Assembly: GCF_014647135.1 (NCBI RefSeq)
Contig: NZ_BMOP01000001.1
Location: 124,001 to 188,000 of the forward strand
Length of the DNA stretch: 64,000 bases
Direction: 5' to 3'
DNA from: Shewanella xiamenensis
GTDB taxonomy: Bacteria > Pseudomonadota > Gammaproteobacteria > Enterobacterales > Shewanellaceae
Shown here piece by piece: positions 18,134 to 28,147 of this stretch. A model generated the notes under the pieces. It searched no databases and was not told where the DNA came from. It saw only the letters and a list, made by a program, of their open reading frames with translations. The first letter of the stretch is position 1; the number at the start of each line of letters is the position of its first letter. A program made the position numbers and the translations under genes.

Positions 18134-19059
18134 CTTGTTTTCCCACCCCGTTCGTTCGGTGCTGACACATAGTTCAGGGTGGCAGCGGCTTCACGCATAA
18201 ACGCATCACCGCGCTTGTCATAAATGGTGGTAGTACTGATATCTGCATGGCCTGCCATTTGACGCACGGTGTTGATATCGACGTTTTGCTCCAGTAGCCG
18301 AGTTATAAAGGTGCGGCGCAAATCATGGGGTGATGCACCTACTACGCCGATATCTCCAAGCTTGTCTTTGACTAACCGATAGAGCGCATCCCGACTCACT
18401 GGGCGGTAATGGACGATAGTGCCAGTGGCGCGACAGTGGCAAATGAGTGGTCCCGACTGCATCTTACGCACGTTGAGCCAAGCGATGACATGCTGTTCAA
18501 CCCAATTGGGTAAGAACAGAATGCGGCTCTTGTTGCCTTTACCTGCAACCACCTTAATCGTTGACGTTGCACTGTCATAATCGGCGAGCATCAGTGCCGC
18601 AAGCTCACTACGGCGCAGCCCCGTTCCGAGGAACAGTGCAAAGATAGCTAACGTGCGAAGTCCATACGTGTCTTGGCGCTTGGAAAGCAAGGCGAGTAGC
18701 TTAGTGACTTGCTCAGCACTCAGGGGATTGCCCTGATGGGCACCGTGTTTCATGTTAGCGATGCTATTGATATGCGCGACTTGCTGCATATCAGCTTCAC
18801 CCATTAAGGCCGCGACTTTGACGATACTCTTAATCGCTGTCATCGCACGGTTAATCGAGCGCGCCGACCACTGCTCGTGGATTAGCAATGCGCGTATCTG
18901 CATCGCTTGTTGATAGTTAATGCTGCTGAGTTGCTTGCCTATCGCTGCGTCAGGCCAGTCCATTAGCTGTGCAATGCTGCGCATCTGCGAAGCAATCGAG
19001 CGCTGACTATTGGGCGCAAGACGGCTCAAATAGAGCGCATAAGCAGTCGCTGTAGTCAT
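18127..19059 (-). CDS. Tyrosine recombinase (second, internal)
   Basis: 310 residues of the phage-integrase/XerCD type. SAM-like N-terminal domain about residues 1-90; catalytic domain with the first Arg in TGLRRSELAAL, HDLRRTFITRLLEQ (His-x-x-Arg) and GHADISTTTIYDKRG with the nucleophile Tyr. All catalytic residues appear present. It is 4 kb from the left island end and not next to an attachment site, so it may belong to an older nested element or act as a resolvase. A GGAG Shine-Dalgarno lies 7 bases before the ATG. Confidence 0.92.
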   Translation of the reverse strand: MTTATAYALYLSRLAPNSQRSIASQMRSIAQLMDWPDAAIGKQLSSINYQQAMQIRALLIHEQWSARSINRAMTAIKSIVKVAALMGEADMQQVAHINSIANMKHGAHQGNPLSAEQVTKLLALLSKRQDTYGLRTLAIFALFLGTGLRRSELAALMLADYDSATSTIKVVAGKGNKSRILFLPNWVEQHVIAWLNVRKMQSGPLICHCRATGTIVHYRPVSRDALYRLVKDKLGDIGVVGASPHDLRRTFITRLLEQNVDINTVRQMAGHADISTTTIYDKRGDAFMREAAATLNYVSAPNERGGKTRC

Positions 19060-19118
19060 AGATAACTCCAGTAAGAATAGTTTGATATGTTGCTAGGGGA
19101 TTGAAACAGAAGGGAGTA

Positions 19119-19172
19119 GTGATACCACACTGTAAGTGTATGGTATCACAAGTGCGGCTATTTTTCAGCCGC
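19119..19172. promoter_or_regulatory. Palindrome and hairpin upstream of the internal recombinase
   Basis: GTGATACCA (19119-19127) and TGGTATCAC (19141-19149) are perfect inverted arms, 60-90 bases before the recombinase start; an operator is plausible. A second stem, GCGGCT/AGCCGC (19154-19172), follows at once and may act as a terminator for the upstream gene, though the T-run lies on the other side. Confidence 0.45.
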
Positions 19173-19195
19173 TGTTTTTGACACGGTTAGCTTGG

Positions 19196-20479
19196 CTAAG
19201 CCTTGGGCGATATGATGCACTTTCGTAACTTACTCAGCACTTTCTCTTGCATCAACTTAAACTGTTTACGATTAATAAACATTGCATGACGCTGAAGCAT
19301 TTCACTCCGAGCCATAAAGGCGGTTTCATCGTACTCATTTTTCAAATAAACCATTAGACCATCTCTAAGTGCTAATTTGCGTTCTGCCTCATTTAAATTG
19401 CTGAGTATGTCAGGATTATAAATTTCGACTGATTTAAACAAGTGACTCATTTTATGTAGGTCTTGTAGCAACAGAGTACTTCCAGACTGCTGGGGGCGGT
19501 AGACATTCTCATACCGTGAGATGGATAAGGGGTTACCGTCTACATTAATGAGCATCGATAGCCTATTCTTGGCCTGTTTATGCGACTTCTCTAACAACTT
19601 TTCTGACTTACTATAAACAACGATGTGGCTATCACCTTGCTTGCAGATGTACATCGTTTGAACAAAGCGCATTTCCTTATGCTCATGCTGACTGTGGTTA
19701 CTAAAATGTTTAACCTTTGGCTTATCTACAATCACTAAGGGTGTTGAAACACACAACAAATCTATGGCGACATCACAACGAGTGACCTTAGCGTTTTGCA
19801 TTTTTGCCTTATAGTCCTTAATGCACTTAGAACGCTTAAGTTGATAGAAAAACTCACTAATCTGTTTGGGTGTAAACCTCGCAGGAATAAGCTCAAATCT
19901 TAGCTTATTGTGCTGGGTGGCACGACTTTTAGCGTTATCACCAAAGAAAATGCGTATCTGTGCGGTCTTATCAGTCTTTAATGAGAATGTCAGTACATCA
20001 CTATAGAATTGGCCATTCTGGCGCTTAGTTTTTTTCTTAGAGCACTTGAATTGAGTGCTTTCGTAGATAGATGGAAATTGACGGTATAGCTCATTCATCT
20101 CATCTTCAGCCACATCCACAGTAATATGCAGTTTATCGATGATGGGATAACACGCCCATGCCTGTGGGTTGGCTAATTGAGATGCAAGCAAGATACTCTG
20201 GAGGTGCAGGCCTTTCGCGCTATCAGAGACATAACCTACAGTGGCATGTTGTAATGCGTATTTCAGCGCTTTTGTGTCCATCACGTTTGGCGCTGTATGC
20301 TCGGCTAGACGTAGGTGCATAGACTTAGAGACAAACGCGTTATGACTAACACGATACTGAGGGATGGCTTCTAGATAGTTATCTGGTTTAATGTGAATAT
20401 CATTGCTAGTGTGGTCTAAGTACTTAGAACTATTAGACATAGTACTATTAATGATTGATTTAGATGATTTGTGTTTCAT
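19196..20479 (-). CDS. Possible replication-initiation-type protein
   Basis: 427 residues without a confident family. A stretch at about residues 185-255 (RFELIPARFTPKQISEFFYQ, then VTRCDVAIDL) recalls the filamentous-phage gpII/plasmid Rep pattern in which an aspartate-rich strand follows RxDxAxD. A later RYENVYRPQ fits the same family loosely. No signal peptide or membrane segment. It lies between the internal recombinase and a DUF3987 gene on the same strand, which also suggests a DNA replication role. Could equally be an unrelated mobile-element protein. Confidence 0.4.
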   Translation of the reverse strand: MKHKSSKSIINSTMSNSSKYLDHTSNDIHIKPDNYLEAIPQYRVSHNAFVSKSMHLRLAEHTAPNVMDTKALKYALQHATVGYVSDSAKGLHLQSILLASQLANPQAWACYPIIDKLHITVDVAEDEMNELYRQFPSIYESTQFKCSKKKTKRQNGQFYSDVLTFSLKTDKTAQIRIFFGDNAKSRATQHNKLRFELIPARFTPKQISEFFYQLKRSKCIKDYKAKMQNAKVTRCDVAIDLLCVSTPLVIVDKPKVKHFSNHSQHEHKEMRFVQTMYICKQGDSHIVVYSKSEKLLEKSHKQAKNRLSMLINVDGNPLSISRYENVYRPQQSGSTLLLQDLHKMSHLFKSVEIYNPDILSNLNEAERKLALRDGLMVYLKNEYDETAFMARSEMLQRHAMFINRKQFKLMQEKVLSKLRKCIISPKA

Positions 20480-20540
20480 TAGGATTCTCTCTGTAAACTG
20501 TTAAATAGAGGGGAGGGATGCCTCCCCATCACAAACCGAA

Positions 20541-22229
20541 TCAATCAACGATATTGGCAATTACCTGCCATTTTTCAGAGGGACGTCCGGTCTTCTTGTT
20601 GGTATTTACAGATTTAATAACCCCTTCATTGACCAGCACTTCCAGTGCCTTTTTGGCTTTGTCGTTGTCATTTTTGATCCCAGCCCAATTGCGTTGAGTG
20701 ATATCACGAGTAGTGAAGCAGCGATCTTTATCCATGAGTTTTTTGAGGTTTTTCAAAATTTTAAGTGCATTTTGCATTTTTGGAGTCTTAGAACCCCAAA
20801 GTTTTTTCAAATGCATCAGGTAGTGTTTTGCCCAATGTATTGCCATGCGGATATCACTACTTTCGAGTGTTTTGAGTGTGAAAAGTGACTTTGGATCCTT
20901 TTCGTATTGACGTAATACCGCGCATATCAGTGCGATGCTCAATACCATATCGGGGTACTTTGAGAGTTTGTTTTTAACATTTTCAGAGATAGCATCTGAT
21001 TTTTGCTGCTTAGCTAAATTAACCTTGAACTTTTGAAAGATTGATTTTGCTTCATCAGATAAACTGACTTCGATGAGCTGATCTTGTGCAGTGGTATAAA
21101 GTTTAATGAGCAGCTTTTTTAGTTTTTTAAGCACTTCATCCGGGTTTACAATATCTCCGGTATACGGTTCTAGATATTTTGAGTTTGGATAGGCGATACA
21201 TTGTAGGCGATCGAGATAACCGTCGTTGGTGATCTTCTCTTCTAATACTTTGCTAATCAACTTTTTAATCACGCTTGGCTGTGTCGTGCCTAGGATAGAC
21301 GCAACTGGTGGGCGCACAGAATGATTGCGCTTGTTAGCGGTGACATTGGTATAGTTGCTTTTGCCGTCCATCGTTTCGATTAGGTAGCGTCGAATGTTTC
21401 CATTTTTGCGTTCAAATATGTCTTCTAAAAAGACGGCTAGTTCATCTTTGTAAATTAAGACAGGAACCGCTTGGTTAGCTGCAATCTGCATCAAGCCTTT
21501 TAGTGTCACGTCTTGTACTGTCAAAATGGTTGAGTAGATGAGCTTTGGTAACTCAACACACTGTTCTAAGACATTATCCAGTTCCTCGCGGAGCTCTTTG
21601 GCTTCTTTAGACTGAGGCGGCAAATTGTGTAGAGCATCATTAAGTCGACGAGCTTCCTTTTTGAAATAACAGTTATCCATTTGCTGTTTGATTAGATTTT
21701 TTTCGAAGATCTTTGACTGTTCAGCGAATTTCTCTGCTAATTGCAATTGGATTTCATTTATGAATTGCATCAACAATTGTGGCGAAGCCGATTTATTGCT
21801 CCCTGGTTCAGCAATAATGATGCCGGAAAGATTGGGGGTTACTGAGTAGGTTTTGTTGTCGATGTAGGGGCGGATTCGGAACTTATTGGCTATTGCACAG
21901 CTAAGGACGCAGTGCATCCCAGCAGCAGCAAATTCAATGCATGAGGCTGAGGCAAACGAGATAGACTTCACTAGTTCTAGGCCAAACTTTGGAAGCTTGT
22001 CTTCTACCACTAATGGCTTTGTTGGGTCGTAAACAATGTATTCGAATGTGGATATTGAATAGTCTTGAATACCCTTTACTAAATTGCCTTTTAAATTTTT
22101 AGTCTTTGTGATGGCCTTTATTTTTGGCTTCTTCTGTGGTGTGATTTTCTTTGTTACCTTACGCAGCTGATTCTCCTTGTTTTTACCTTGTTGCACTTGG
22201 GATTTAGAGTGATTTTTTTGTTTCTTCAT
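20541..22229 (-). CDS. DUF3987-family helicase/primase-associated protein
   Basis: 562 residues; the first 55 are a lysine-rich basic tail. From about residue 75 the sequence follows the DUF3987 (YfjI-like) pattern: an ATPase-like core with IIAEPGSNKSASPQLL in Walker A position (the P-loop is degenerate, SNKS), VLIYKDELAVFLED as Walker B, and a C-terminal winged-helix segment KALEVLVNEGVIKSV with TGRPSEKW. The family accompanies primases and Rep proteins in mobile elements. AGGAG precedes the ATG. Probably part of the element's replication module with the upstream and downstream genes. Confidence 0.75.
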   Translation of the reverse strand: MKKQKNHSKSQVQQGKNKENQLRKVTKKITPQKKPKIKAITKTKNLKGNLVKGIQDYSISTFEYIVYDPTKPLVVEDKLPKFGLELVKSISFASASCIEFAAAGMHCVLSCAIANKFRIRPYIDNKTYSVTPNLSGIIIAEPGSNKSASPQLLMQFINEIQLQLAEKFAEQSKIFEKNLIKQQMDNCYFKKEARRLNDALHNLPPQSKEAKELREELDNVLEQCVELPKLIYSTILTVQDVTLKGLMQIAANQAVPVLIYKDELAVFLEDIFERKNGNIRRYLIETMDGKSNYTNVTANKRNHSVRPPVASILGTTQPSVIKKLISKVLEEKITNDGYLDRLQCIAYPNSKYLEPYTGDIVNPDEVLKKLKKLLIKLYTTAQDQLIEVSLSDEAKSIFQKFKVNLAKQQKSDAISENVKNKLSKYPDMVLSIALICAVLRQYEKDPKSLFTLKTLESSDIRMAIHWAKHYLMHLKKLWGSKTPKMQNALKILKNLKKLMDKDRCFTTRDITQRNWAGIKNDNDKAKKALEVLVNEGVIKSVNTNKKTGRPSEKWQVIANIVD

Positions 22230-22486
22230 GGTGTGCTCCTCTAGAAAGTTACCCGACTATTAACACATGAGGCATGAGTAGAAGTTAGGTACAGTCATAT
22301 TCCATTAGAATCCATGCTGTATCCTAAGTCAGGAGTCTATAAGTATTTGTTAAATATTTATCTTATTGTTTTTAATCATTTAATTAGTAAAATTGCATAC
22401 ATCTTGTGTTCTTTTTGATGAATGATAGTATAGTTGAGCACTTAGCCAAATGAATGGGCGTACTAACAGTTATAGAGAGGAAAGTT

Positions 22487-23224
22487 ATGGCTGATATAGG
22501 TACAATTGAAAATCCAATAATTCCTGTCCCTGAGTCAATTACAGAAAAGAAACAGGAAAATTCAATTTATATGGCAAGGTTCTTGCTGGATTACTACTCT
22601 GATTTCCAATATTCAGAAGGAAGTGAGGCTGCTGAATTATCTGATTTGAAGTATGAAAAAAATAGTGATTACTTTTGCTCAAATGTCTACTCTAATCCAT
22701 TTTTGAAAATCAATGAGATAAAGATAGCCCTATTTTTGTATAGCAGATTTAATTCTAGATATTTTTTAGGTGAAGTTTTTTCGGTTTCTAGGAAAAATAT
22801 TCGAAGAAATAAAAATGGTTTAGGTGGGGGGATTAATGTTGGTGAGTTAGGTTATATTGTTATAGGACATGAAGATGCTCCGTCTAAGGAGGCTATTTTC
22901 GAATTTGATGAAATTGAATGTCTGACCGATTTGGTGAGATGTGAGTTGGATATTCGAATTAGTGAGTCTAGACTTATAGAGGTTTTGAAGAGATTGCACA
23001 GTTTTTCATATATAACAATGACAAATATCAATTGGTATAACACTAAGTTTGGTATCGAATATCTAAGGGAAATGTTTAAAGATAGATATTATGATTTAGA
23101 TGATGTTAGGGGGTTTATTTCAGGAAGGTCAGTGCTGAAATATATTAGAATTTGCAAAAGAATGGTTCATTCAGATATGAGTTATCATTGGCTCCTAAAA
23201 GCTAGAATAACTGACAATTCATAG
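22487..23224 (+). CDS. Unrecognised AT-rich gene
   Basis: 245 residues from the ATG at 22487, chosen because AGAGG (22475-22480) lies 6 bases upstream; an in-frame start 33 bases earlier has none. No known domain seen. The protein is rich in Tyr, Ile and charged residues, without signal peptide or membrane helix. It is the only long gene on the plus strand in the left half of the island, and its A+T richness matches the following receiver/GHKL pair. Function unknown. Confidence 0.65.
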   Translation: MADIGTIENPIIPVPESITEKKQENSIYMARFLLDYYSDFQYSEGSEAAELSDLKYEKNSDYFCSNVYSNPFLKINEIKIALFLYSRFNSRYFLGEVFSVSRKNIRRNKNGLGGGINVGELGYIVIGHEDAPSKEAIFEFDEIECLTDLVRCELDIRISESRLIEVLKRLHSFSYITMTNINWYNTKFGIEYLREMFKDRYYDLDDVRGFISGRSVLKYIRICKRMVHSDMSYHWLLKARITDNS

Positions 23225-23494
23225 TATGACTATATATTAATTTACCTGTAGTTAGCTGGTTGATGAGTTAAGATTAATGTAATTATTATAAATAATCATA
23301 GATAGAAAAGTATATTTTATGTGTCAAGAGTTAGATGTGGCTATTTTCCTGGGATATATTAATTGAGGTAAGAGTTGCTCAAAGTGGAGGTGTTGGTGCT
23401 ATTTGCATTTTTTACTTATTTTTGGAGAAAATGGAAGTGATAAAGTCATTAAAAACCTTATCACTATAAATAAAAATACTTATGCAAGTATTGG

Positions 23495-25129
23495 TTAGGT
23501 GTATCTTCTAACCCATTCTGGCTCATCTAAGCCCACACGAGATAGACTACCACTATACTCTTCGATAATTTTTTGCGCGTACATATCTTTTAATTCAACC
23601 ACAAACTCAAATGCTTCAGGAATTTGTTCGGAATGGTGGGTAGGGTAAAAAATTCGTTTATTTTCAACTAACTCAGACAAAACACTTCCAGTCACAGAGC
23701 CGTTAAACTTAACAGTTCTAAGAGAATATGTACCTTTGTTAACTTTCAGTTTGACACCTGCAGGCGTAAGAAAATCAAATGACTTATCTGTCACCTCAGT
23801 TAGAGATAAGAATAGGAAGCGTCTGTGGTCGCCTGTGTACAGTCTAACCGAGTCACATCTTTGTTGAATACATATGTAATAATTATTGTCTACGCTACTT
23901 TTTACCACAGTCCCGAGAGACAGGTTTGGAGTATACTCATCACCTATAAGGACGTTTCTGTGTTGGCATAAGTTTGCGAAATTTTGGTTTATTTCATCGT
24001 AATTTGTATCTTCGGTAAACAATGTAATAGCAAACTTTGAAGCTAACAGCTCAACCTTTTTGTTTGTTATTTGCGGATTTTCAGGACCTTGAATTATTGC
24101 TTTGTACTTGTCTTCGACAACAGCATGAGGCTGAAGAAGTTGTATCAGTTTTCTTTTGTTTAATCTAAATGTAACGTTGTCATTAGTTCCGTCAGCTTTT
24201 TTAAACTGATAGTCTCTCTCTTGAACATTTTCATTTAGCCACGACTCTACTAGGTCATTATTGATATAATGGTTCAATCCTTTGTAGCGTAATGTAGACA
24301 TAAAAGTACTACCTAATAGATCTATAAGCAGCTCATTAGCGTCATGGGTGTTAGGTAGCAAAGACTGATGGGCAAGATATGCGGCATCAAGTTTTTGTGA
24401 AAATAGGCTTAGTATGTGGTTAAAGTTACGCCTTACTTCAGATAGGGACTCCATAGCAAAGTTAGATAGTAACCCGCAAGTTAATGATGCAAACTGTTCA
24501 GTAATGAATACAGGTAGATTATTGTATGTAACACGTTTCGTTCTCAATAATTCAGCGTGTTGGCCTCCTGCCTCTTCACGATTAGATTTAGCGATAACCA
24601 TGATTTTACAGAAGCTAGACTTTATTGTGCAGTTATCATTTTCATCAATATTAAAGTCATTCAAATTGTGTTTAGCTAATTCTTCGTGTACATCTGTCGC
24701 TATTTGCTCTAGGTCTGTATCACCTGTATATATGAGAATTAATTTGACGCTATTCTTACAGGATTCATCATTTAGTAGTTGCGTTATTATTCTTTTGGTA
24801 TAAATACCCCTAACATCATCGACTTCTGCATCCGCTTCGTCATCCGTTTCCTCGACTGGTTTATTCTCTTCAATTAATATTTGCCAATCGATTACTGCCA
24901 CATCAGCTTTTTTTGCTACAGATATTAGAGAATCTATTTCTTGAGTTGATGTAGGCTCGTAAACGGCACATACTTTTCCATTCTCAGAAAAAGCTTTTGT
25001 TATCTCTCTTGCATCAAAGTCATGTTGATCTGAAATAGTATTATTTTTGTATGCTTTATCGTCGATAAAAACTATACTTTGTATAAAGTTATCAGTCGCT
25101 TTTTCTGATTTTTTAGTAAAGTTAGTCAT
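23495..25129 (-). CDS. Receiver-domain protein coupled to a GHKL/MORC-type ATPase
   Basis: 544 residues. The N-terminal third is a response-regulator receiver-like fold: acidic pair in SIVFIDDKA (Asp23, Asp24), likely phospho-acceptor Asp81 in VAVIDW, Thr in LILIYTG and the conserved Lys in MVIAKSN. An acidic insert (about residues 90-106) interrupts the fold. The remaining 350 residues contain no DNA-binding helix-turn-helix or nuclease motif that I recognise, so this is not an ordinary transcription regulator. Its start overlaps the stop of the upstream GHKL gene by 8 bases, implying a stoichiometric pair. Likely the output half of a phospho-relay or sensing complex in defence. Confidence 0.75.
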   Translation of the reverse strand: MTNFTKKSEKATDNFIQSIVFIDDKAYKNNTISDQHDFDAREITKAFSENGKVCAVYEPTSTQEIDSLISVAKKADVAVIDWQILIEENKPVEETDDEADAEVDDVRGIYTKRIITQLLNDESCKNSVKLILIYTGDTDLEQIATDVHEELAKHNLNDFNIDENDNCTIKSSFCKIMVIAKSNREEAGGQHAELLRTKRVTYNNLPVFITEQFASLTCGLLSNFAMESLSEVRRNFNHILSLFSQKLDAAYLAHQSLLPNTHDANELLIDLLGSTFMSTLRYKGLNHYINNDLVESWLNENVQERDYQFKKADGTNDNVTFRLNKRKLIQLLQPHAVVEDKYKAIIQGPENPQITNKKVELLASKFAITLFTEDTNYDEINQNFANLCQHRNVLIGDEYTPNLSLGTVVKSSVDNNYYICIQQRCDSVRLYTGDHRRFLFLSLTEVTDKSFDFLTPAGVKLKVNKGTYSLRTVKFNGSVTGSVLSELVENKRIFYPTHHSEQIPEAFEFVVELKDMYAQKIIEEYSGSLSRVGLDEPEWVRRYT

Positions 25130-28097
25130 TATTATTAACCTTGGAAATCTTGAACGTTACTGTGGAATTTTCTCTTGGTTCATCTAGTAATAGGTGATAG
25201 CCCGCAGATTCTAGGACTTCATTGCTAATATGAAGCCCCATTCCACGCCCATTGTCTTTTCTCGAAAATCCAAGATTAAAAATTTTTAGCTTATCTTGAG
25301 GCTTTATCTCCAATCCATTATTAGATATATATACATTTCCTTCGTTATCAGCATGAAGCCTAATAGTCTTATTCTCGTTTCCACTTTCGTTTAACCAATG
25401 TATAGCATTGTCGATTACATTAACAAAAACAGGATAGAATGTAGACCTATAACCAGTTATTTTTGCCCTTGAAAATCCATTTGTATGTTTGAATTCGATA
25501 TTATGTCGTTTAAATCTGTTCTTAAATAAATCTATTAAGAAGTTCTTTATTTCTAATAGCTTAATTTCTTCTGTACGTCTGGATAATCGTCTATTCAATG
25601 GTGTAAATAAGTTTAAGTAACCATCTAGATGTTCAAAATTAACTTTAATGTTTCTGTATACCCCGTCTAGATCTTCATTCACGTCAGACCAAGCTTTTAA
25701 ATCTTTAAGACTATTTCGAATAGACCTGACAGTGCTATTAAATTCGTGGTGTATAACACCTACTGCTAGTCCTAGTTGACTAAGTTCCACATCGACATTT
25801 ATTTTTTCACGAAGGCTATCTAACTCCTCACTAAGTGCCCCTGTAATTTGTTCATTAGTGATATAATTGTTTTCTTCATCTTTCTCCCAATATATTCCTT
25901 CTAATTGACGAATGATTGTATCTAGAACGTTAGTGTTTCTTTCTGAAATTGACGTTATTTCATTGGATAAAACATTCCGCAAAGCAACTAAATTAATGTC
26001 TGGTTCATCATCTATAGAGACGTTTTTAAACCTATCTTTGACTTCTCTAATTTGATTGTCCAAATCAATCATTAAATCATTAGCTAATGATTTTACTCTC
26101 TTAGAAATGTCTAGTACGGATTCGTTAGCTAACTTACGTTTCTCTGAGTTTATCTTTTTTGCCTGTTCGGATATCGCCTCTACAGCTTTTTCTAACCTTC
26201 TTCTTTTATTTATTTGAATATGAAGATCAGCTACCGTCTCTTCAACGAAAGAGTCTATTTTTATTAGAGCTTTTTCGAAAATATTCAGATTTATTTCATC
26301 AAATATCTCCAAGTATGTTTCATAATCTTTTTTTAATTCCCCCTTTACGTAAAATCCTCTAGGAGCTGGTACAATAATATATTTTCTATATTCATTTAAT
26401 TTTTGTCTCGACTTGGCTTCAATATCAAGGATTTTTTGACCTGCTAAAATTTCATCTTTCTCTATAGATACACTCTTGAAATCAAAATCTATTTCTCGAA
26501 GTATGTTTTGGACATGGTCATTGAAAGCATTATCCTTATAAAGTTCAAAAAAGTTAATTAAGCTAGCTTCAAATTTTGATTTTCTTTCCTTTGCCTGCTT
26601 CTCTCTTTTTTCTAATGCTTTATAAGTTTGAGTTATCTCAATTCTTTTACTATTCCAAGCCTCTGACTTTGGGGATTCATCATCTGAAGAAAAAAAATCC
26701 GCAGCAATCTGTATAAAGAAATTTTTCAGAATATTTTGCATTTGCCGGTAAGATTTATTTTCAATGAAGCCTTCTCTTCCTGCTTTTTCTTTTAAGTCAC
26801 TATTTTTGTCGTGAGATATGTTAATAACTCCAAACATTCTTCGATATGAGAAAAAGTATGAAAAACGAAAGTTTCTTCTCTTTTCTATTTCGAGGTAATC
26901 ATAATCTGAATCACCATAAGGCAAAATTCTTATATTATCTTTATATATGTATAAACCACCAAATTTATCAGCCTTTGCTCTTATTCTTGCATGGTTTTCA
27001 TTATCTAGTATTGATTCGGTTTTTCTACCTTGTATATAAGCAAAGTTTATGGAGAAAGGCCCACATCTAGTTGGTTTAAAGTTATTTTCTGTCCAATTTA
27101 CAATATGATCAAAAGTCTTTTCATTATAAATTTTCACCATTCCTTGAAATTGACCATATTCATCAAATTTTCCTTCAAAGTGGTGATCTGCTTTTTCAAA
27201 ATCTTCTACCGAAAAGAAATTTTCTCTATCAATAATATCGATGTAGCTTTCTTCATCATACCTGTAATCTCTAAAGACAATATCCAATGTAGGTGCAGGA
27301 TGCTTGGGAGTCATAGTATTGTGAAATCCCATCAACATCTTTTCAATTTTTGTGGCTTCTTTTCCTTTATTTGAACCATCGATGTCATTGTTAAAAATTG
27401 GATCAATAGACGATATATAGAAAAAAGTACCACCGTTATCTATGCCACTAAGATCGTAGATACCTACTAGTTTTTTGTTGAGGTCTTCAGGAGAAACATT
27501 AAAACTATAAAGAGTTGAAAGTAGTGATTCATACTCATCTTCGGACAGATCTCCTTGACTGTTAAGAACGTCAATCGAAGATCGTACCTCAGCTTTCATA
27601 GAATCTATGTTGGTCCGGCTAGGTAAAGTACTTAGTGATTGTATGGGTATCGGGATGTCTTCTAGGTTTAAACCAGGGATTTCAAACAATTGCCAGTGAA
27701 TCAGAGCCACTGTTACATCAGGTTGTCCTTTAGCTTTTGTAACGATTAGGACTATACGTCCTATCGATGCAATTGCGAGCCGGCCAATTCCCTTTTCACC
27801 CATAGGTGTTCGAAATTTCTTATTTTTATCGATACGAGGTTCGAGTGACTTTTTATGATTAACTTTTGATTCGGTTCCCAAAGTTAACCAACGATTTTCA
27901 AAGTCTTCCCTAGTCATTCCTATGCCATCATCTCGTAGCACAAATAGATCCTTCGAACGGAAGTAGTCTATATCTACTTTATCTGCATATGCATCATGGG
28001 AATTTTTTAGGAGTTCGTTAATCGCTGTAGGAATGCCAGCAATTTGCTGACGACCTAACAGGTCTAATGCCCGAGCTCGTGTTTTAAAAGTTGCCAT
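25122..28097 (-). CDS. 991-residue protein with MORC-like and histidine-kinase-like ATPase domains
   Basis: Two GHKL ATPase domains are visible. The N-terminal one (about residues 1-190) is MORC/Hsp90-like: INELLKNSHDAYADKV (N-box), RDDGIGMTREDF and MGEKGIGRLAIASIG. Residues 480-740 are largely helical, coiled-coil-like and rich in Lys/Glu. The C-terminal part is histidine-kinase-like: GVIHHEFNSTVRSI (phosphoacceptor His about 785), FVNVIDNAIHWL (about 900), ISNNGLEI and GRGMGLHISNEVL. No membrane segment, so cytoplasmic. Prokaryotic MORC-type ATPases are known from restriction-modification neighbourhoods, which fits the C5 methyltransferase next door. It starts 50 bases after that gene's terminator. 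Confidence 0.85.
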   Translation of the reverse strand: MATFKTRARALDLLGRQQIAGIPTAINELLKNSHDAYADKVDIDYFRSKDLFVLRDDGIGMTREDFENRWLTLGTESKVNHKKSLEPRIDKNKKFRTPMGEKGIGRLAIASIGRIVLIVTKAKGQPDVTVALIHWQLFEIPGLNLEDIPIPIQSLSTLPSRTNIDSMKAEVRSSIDVLNSQGDLSEDEYESLLSTLYSFNVSPEDLNKKLVGIYDLSGIDNGGTFFYISSIDPIFNNDIDGSNKGKEATKIEKMLMGFHNTMTPKHPAPTLDIVFRDYRYDEESYIDIIDRENFFSVEDFEKADHHFEGKFDEYGQFQGMVKIYNEKTFDHIVNWTENNFKPTRCGPFSINFAYIQGRKTESILDNENHARIRAKADKFGGLYIYKDNIRILPYGDSDYDYLEIEKRRNFRFSYFFSYRRMFGVINISHDKNSDLKEKAGREGFIENKSYRQMQNILKNFFIQIAADFFSSDDESPKSEAWNSKRIEITQTYKALEKREKQAKERKSKFEASLINFFELYKDNAFNDHVQNILREIDFDFKSVSIEKDEILAGQKILDIEAKSRQKLNEYRKYIIVPAPRGFYVKGELKKDYETYLEIFDEINLNIFEKALIKIDSFVEETVADLHIQINKRRRLEKAVEAISEQAKKINSEKRKLANESVLDISKRVKSLANDLMIDLDNQIREVKDRFKNVSIDDEPDINLVALRNVLSNEITSISERNTNVLDTIIRQLEGIYWEKDEENNYITNEQITGALSEELDSLREKINVDVELSQLGLAVGVIHHEFNSTVRSIRNSLKDLKAWSDVNEDLDGVYRNIKVNFEHLDGYLNLFTPLNRRLSRRTEEIKLLEIKNFLIDLFKNRFKRHNIEFKHTNGFSRAKITGYRSTFYPVFVNVIDNAIHWLNESGNENKTIRLHADNEGNVYISNNGLEIKPQDKLKIFNLGFSRKDNGRGMGLHISNEVLESAGYHLLLDEPRENSTVTFKISKVNNND

Positions 28098-28147
28098 AGA
28101 CCAATCTCACGCTGCTGCATACAGTTTGTAACTGATTAATAATAAAA

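Noticed and set aside
23430..23465. Terminator for the receiver gene
   Set aside because: A hairpin (AGTGATAA arms) is present, but without a T-run on the needed strand.
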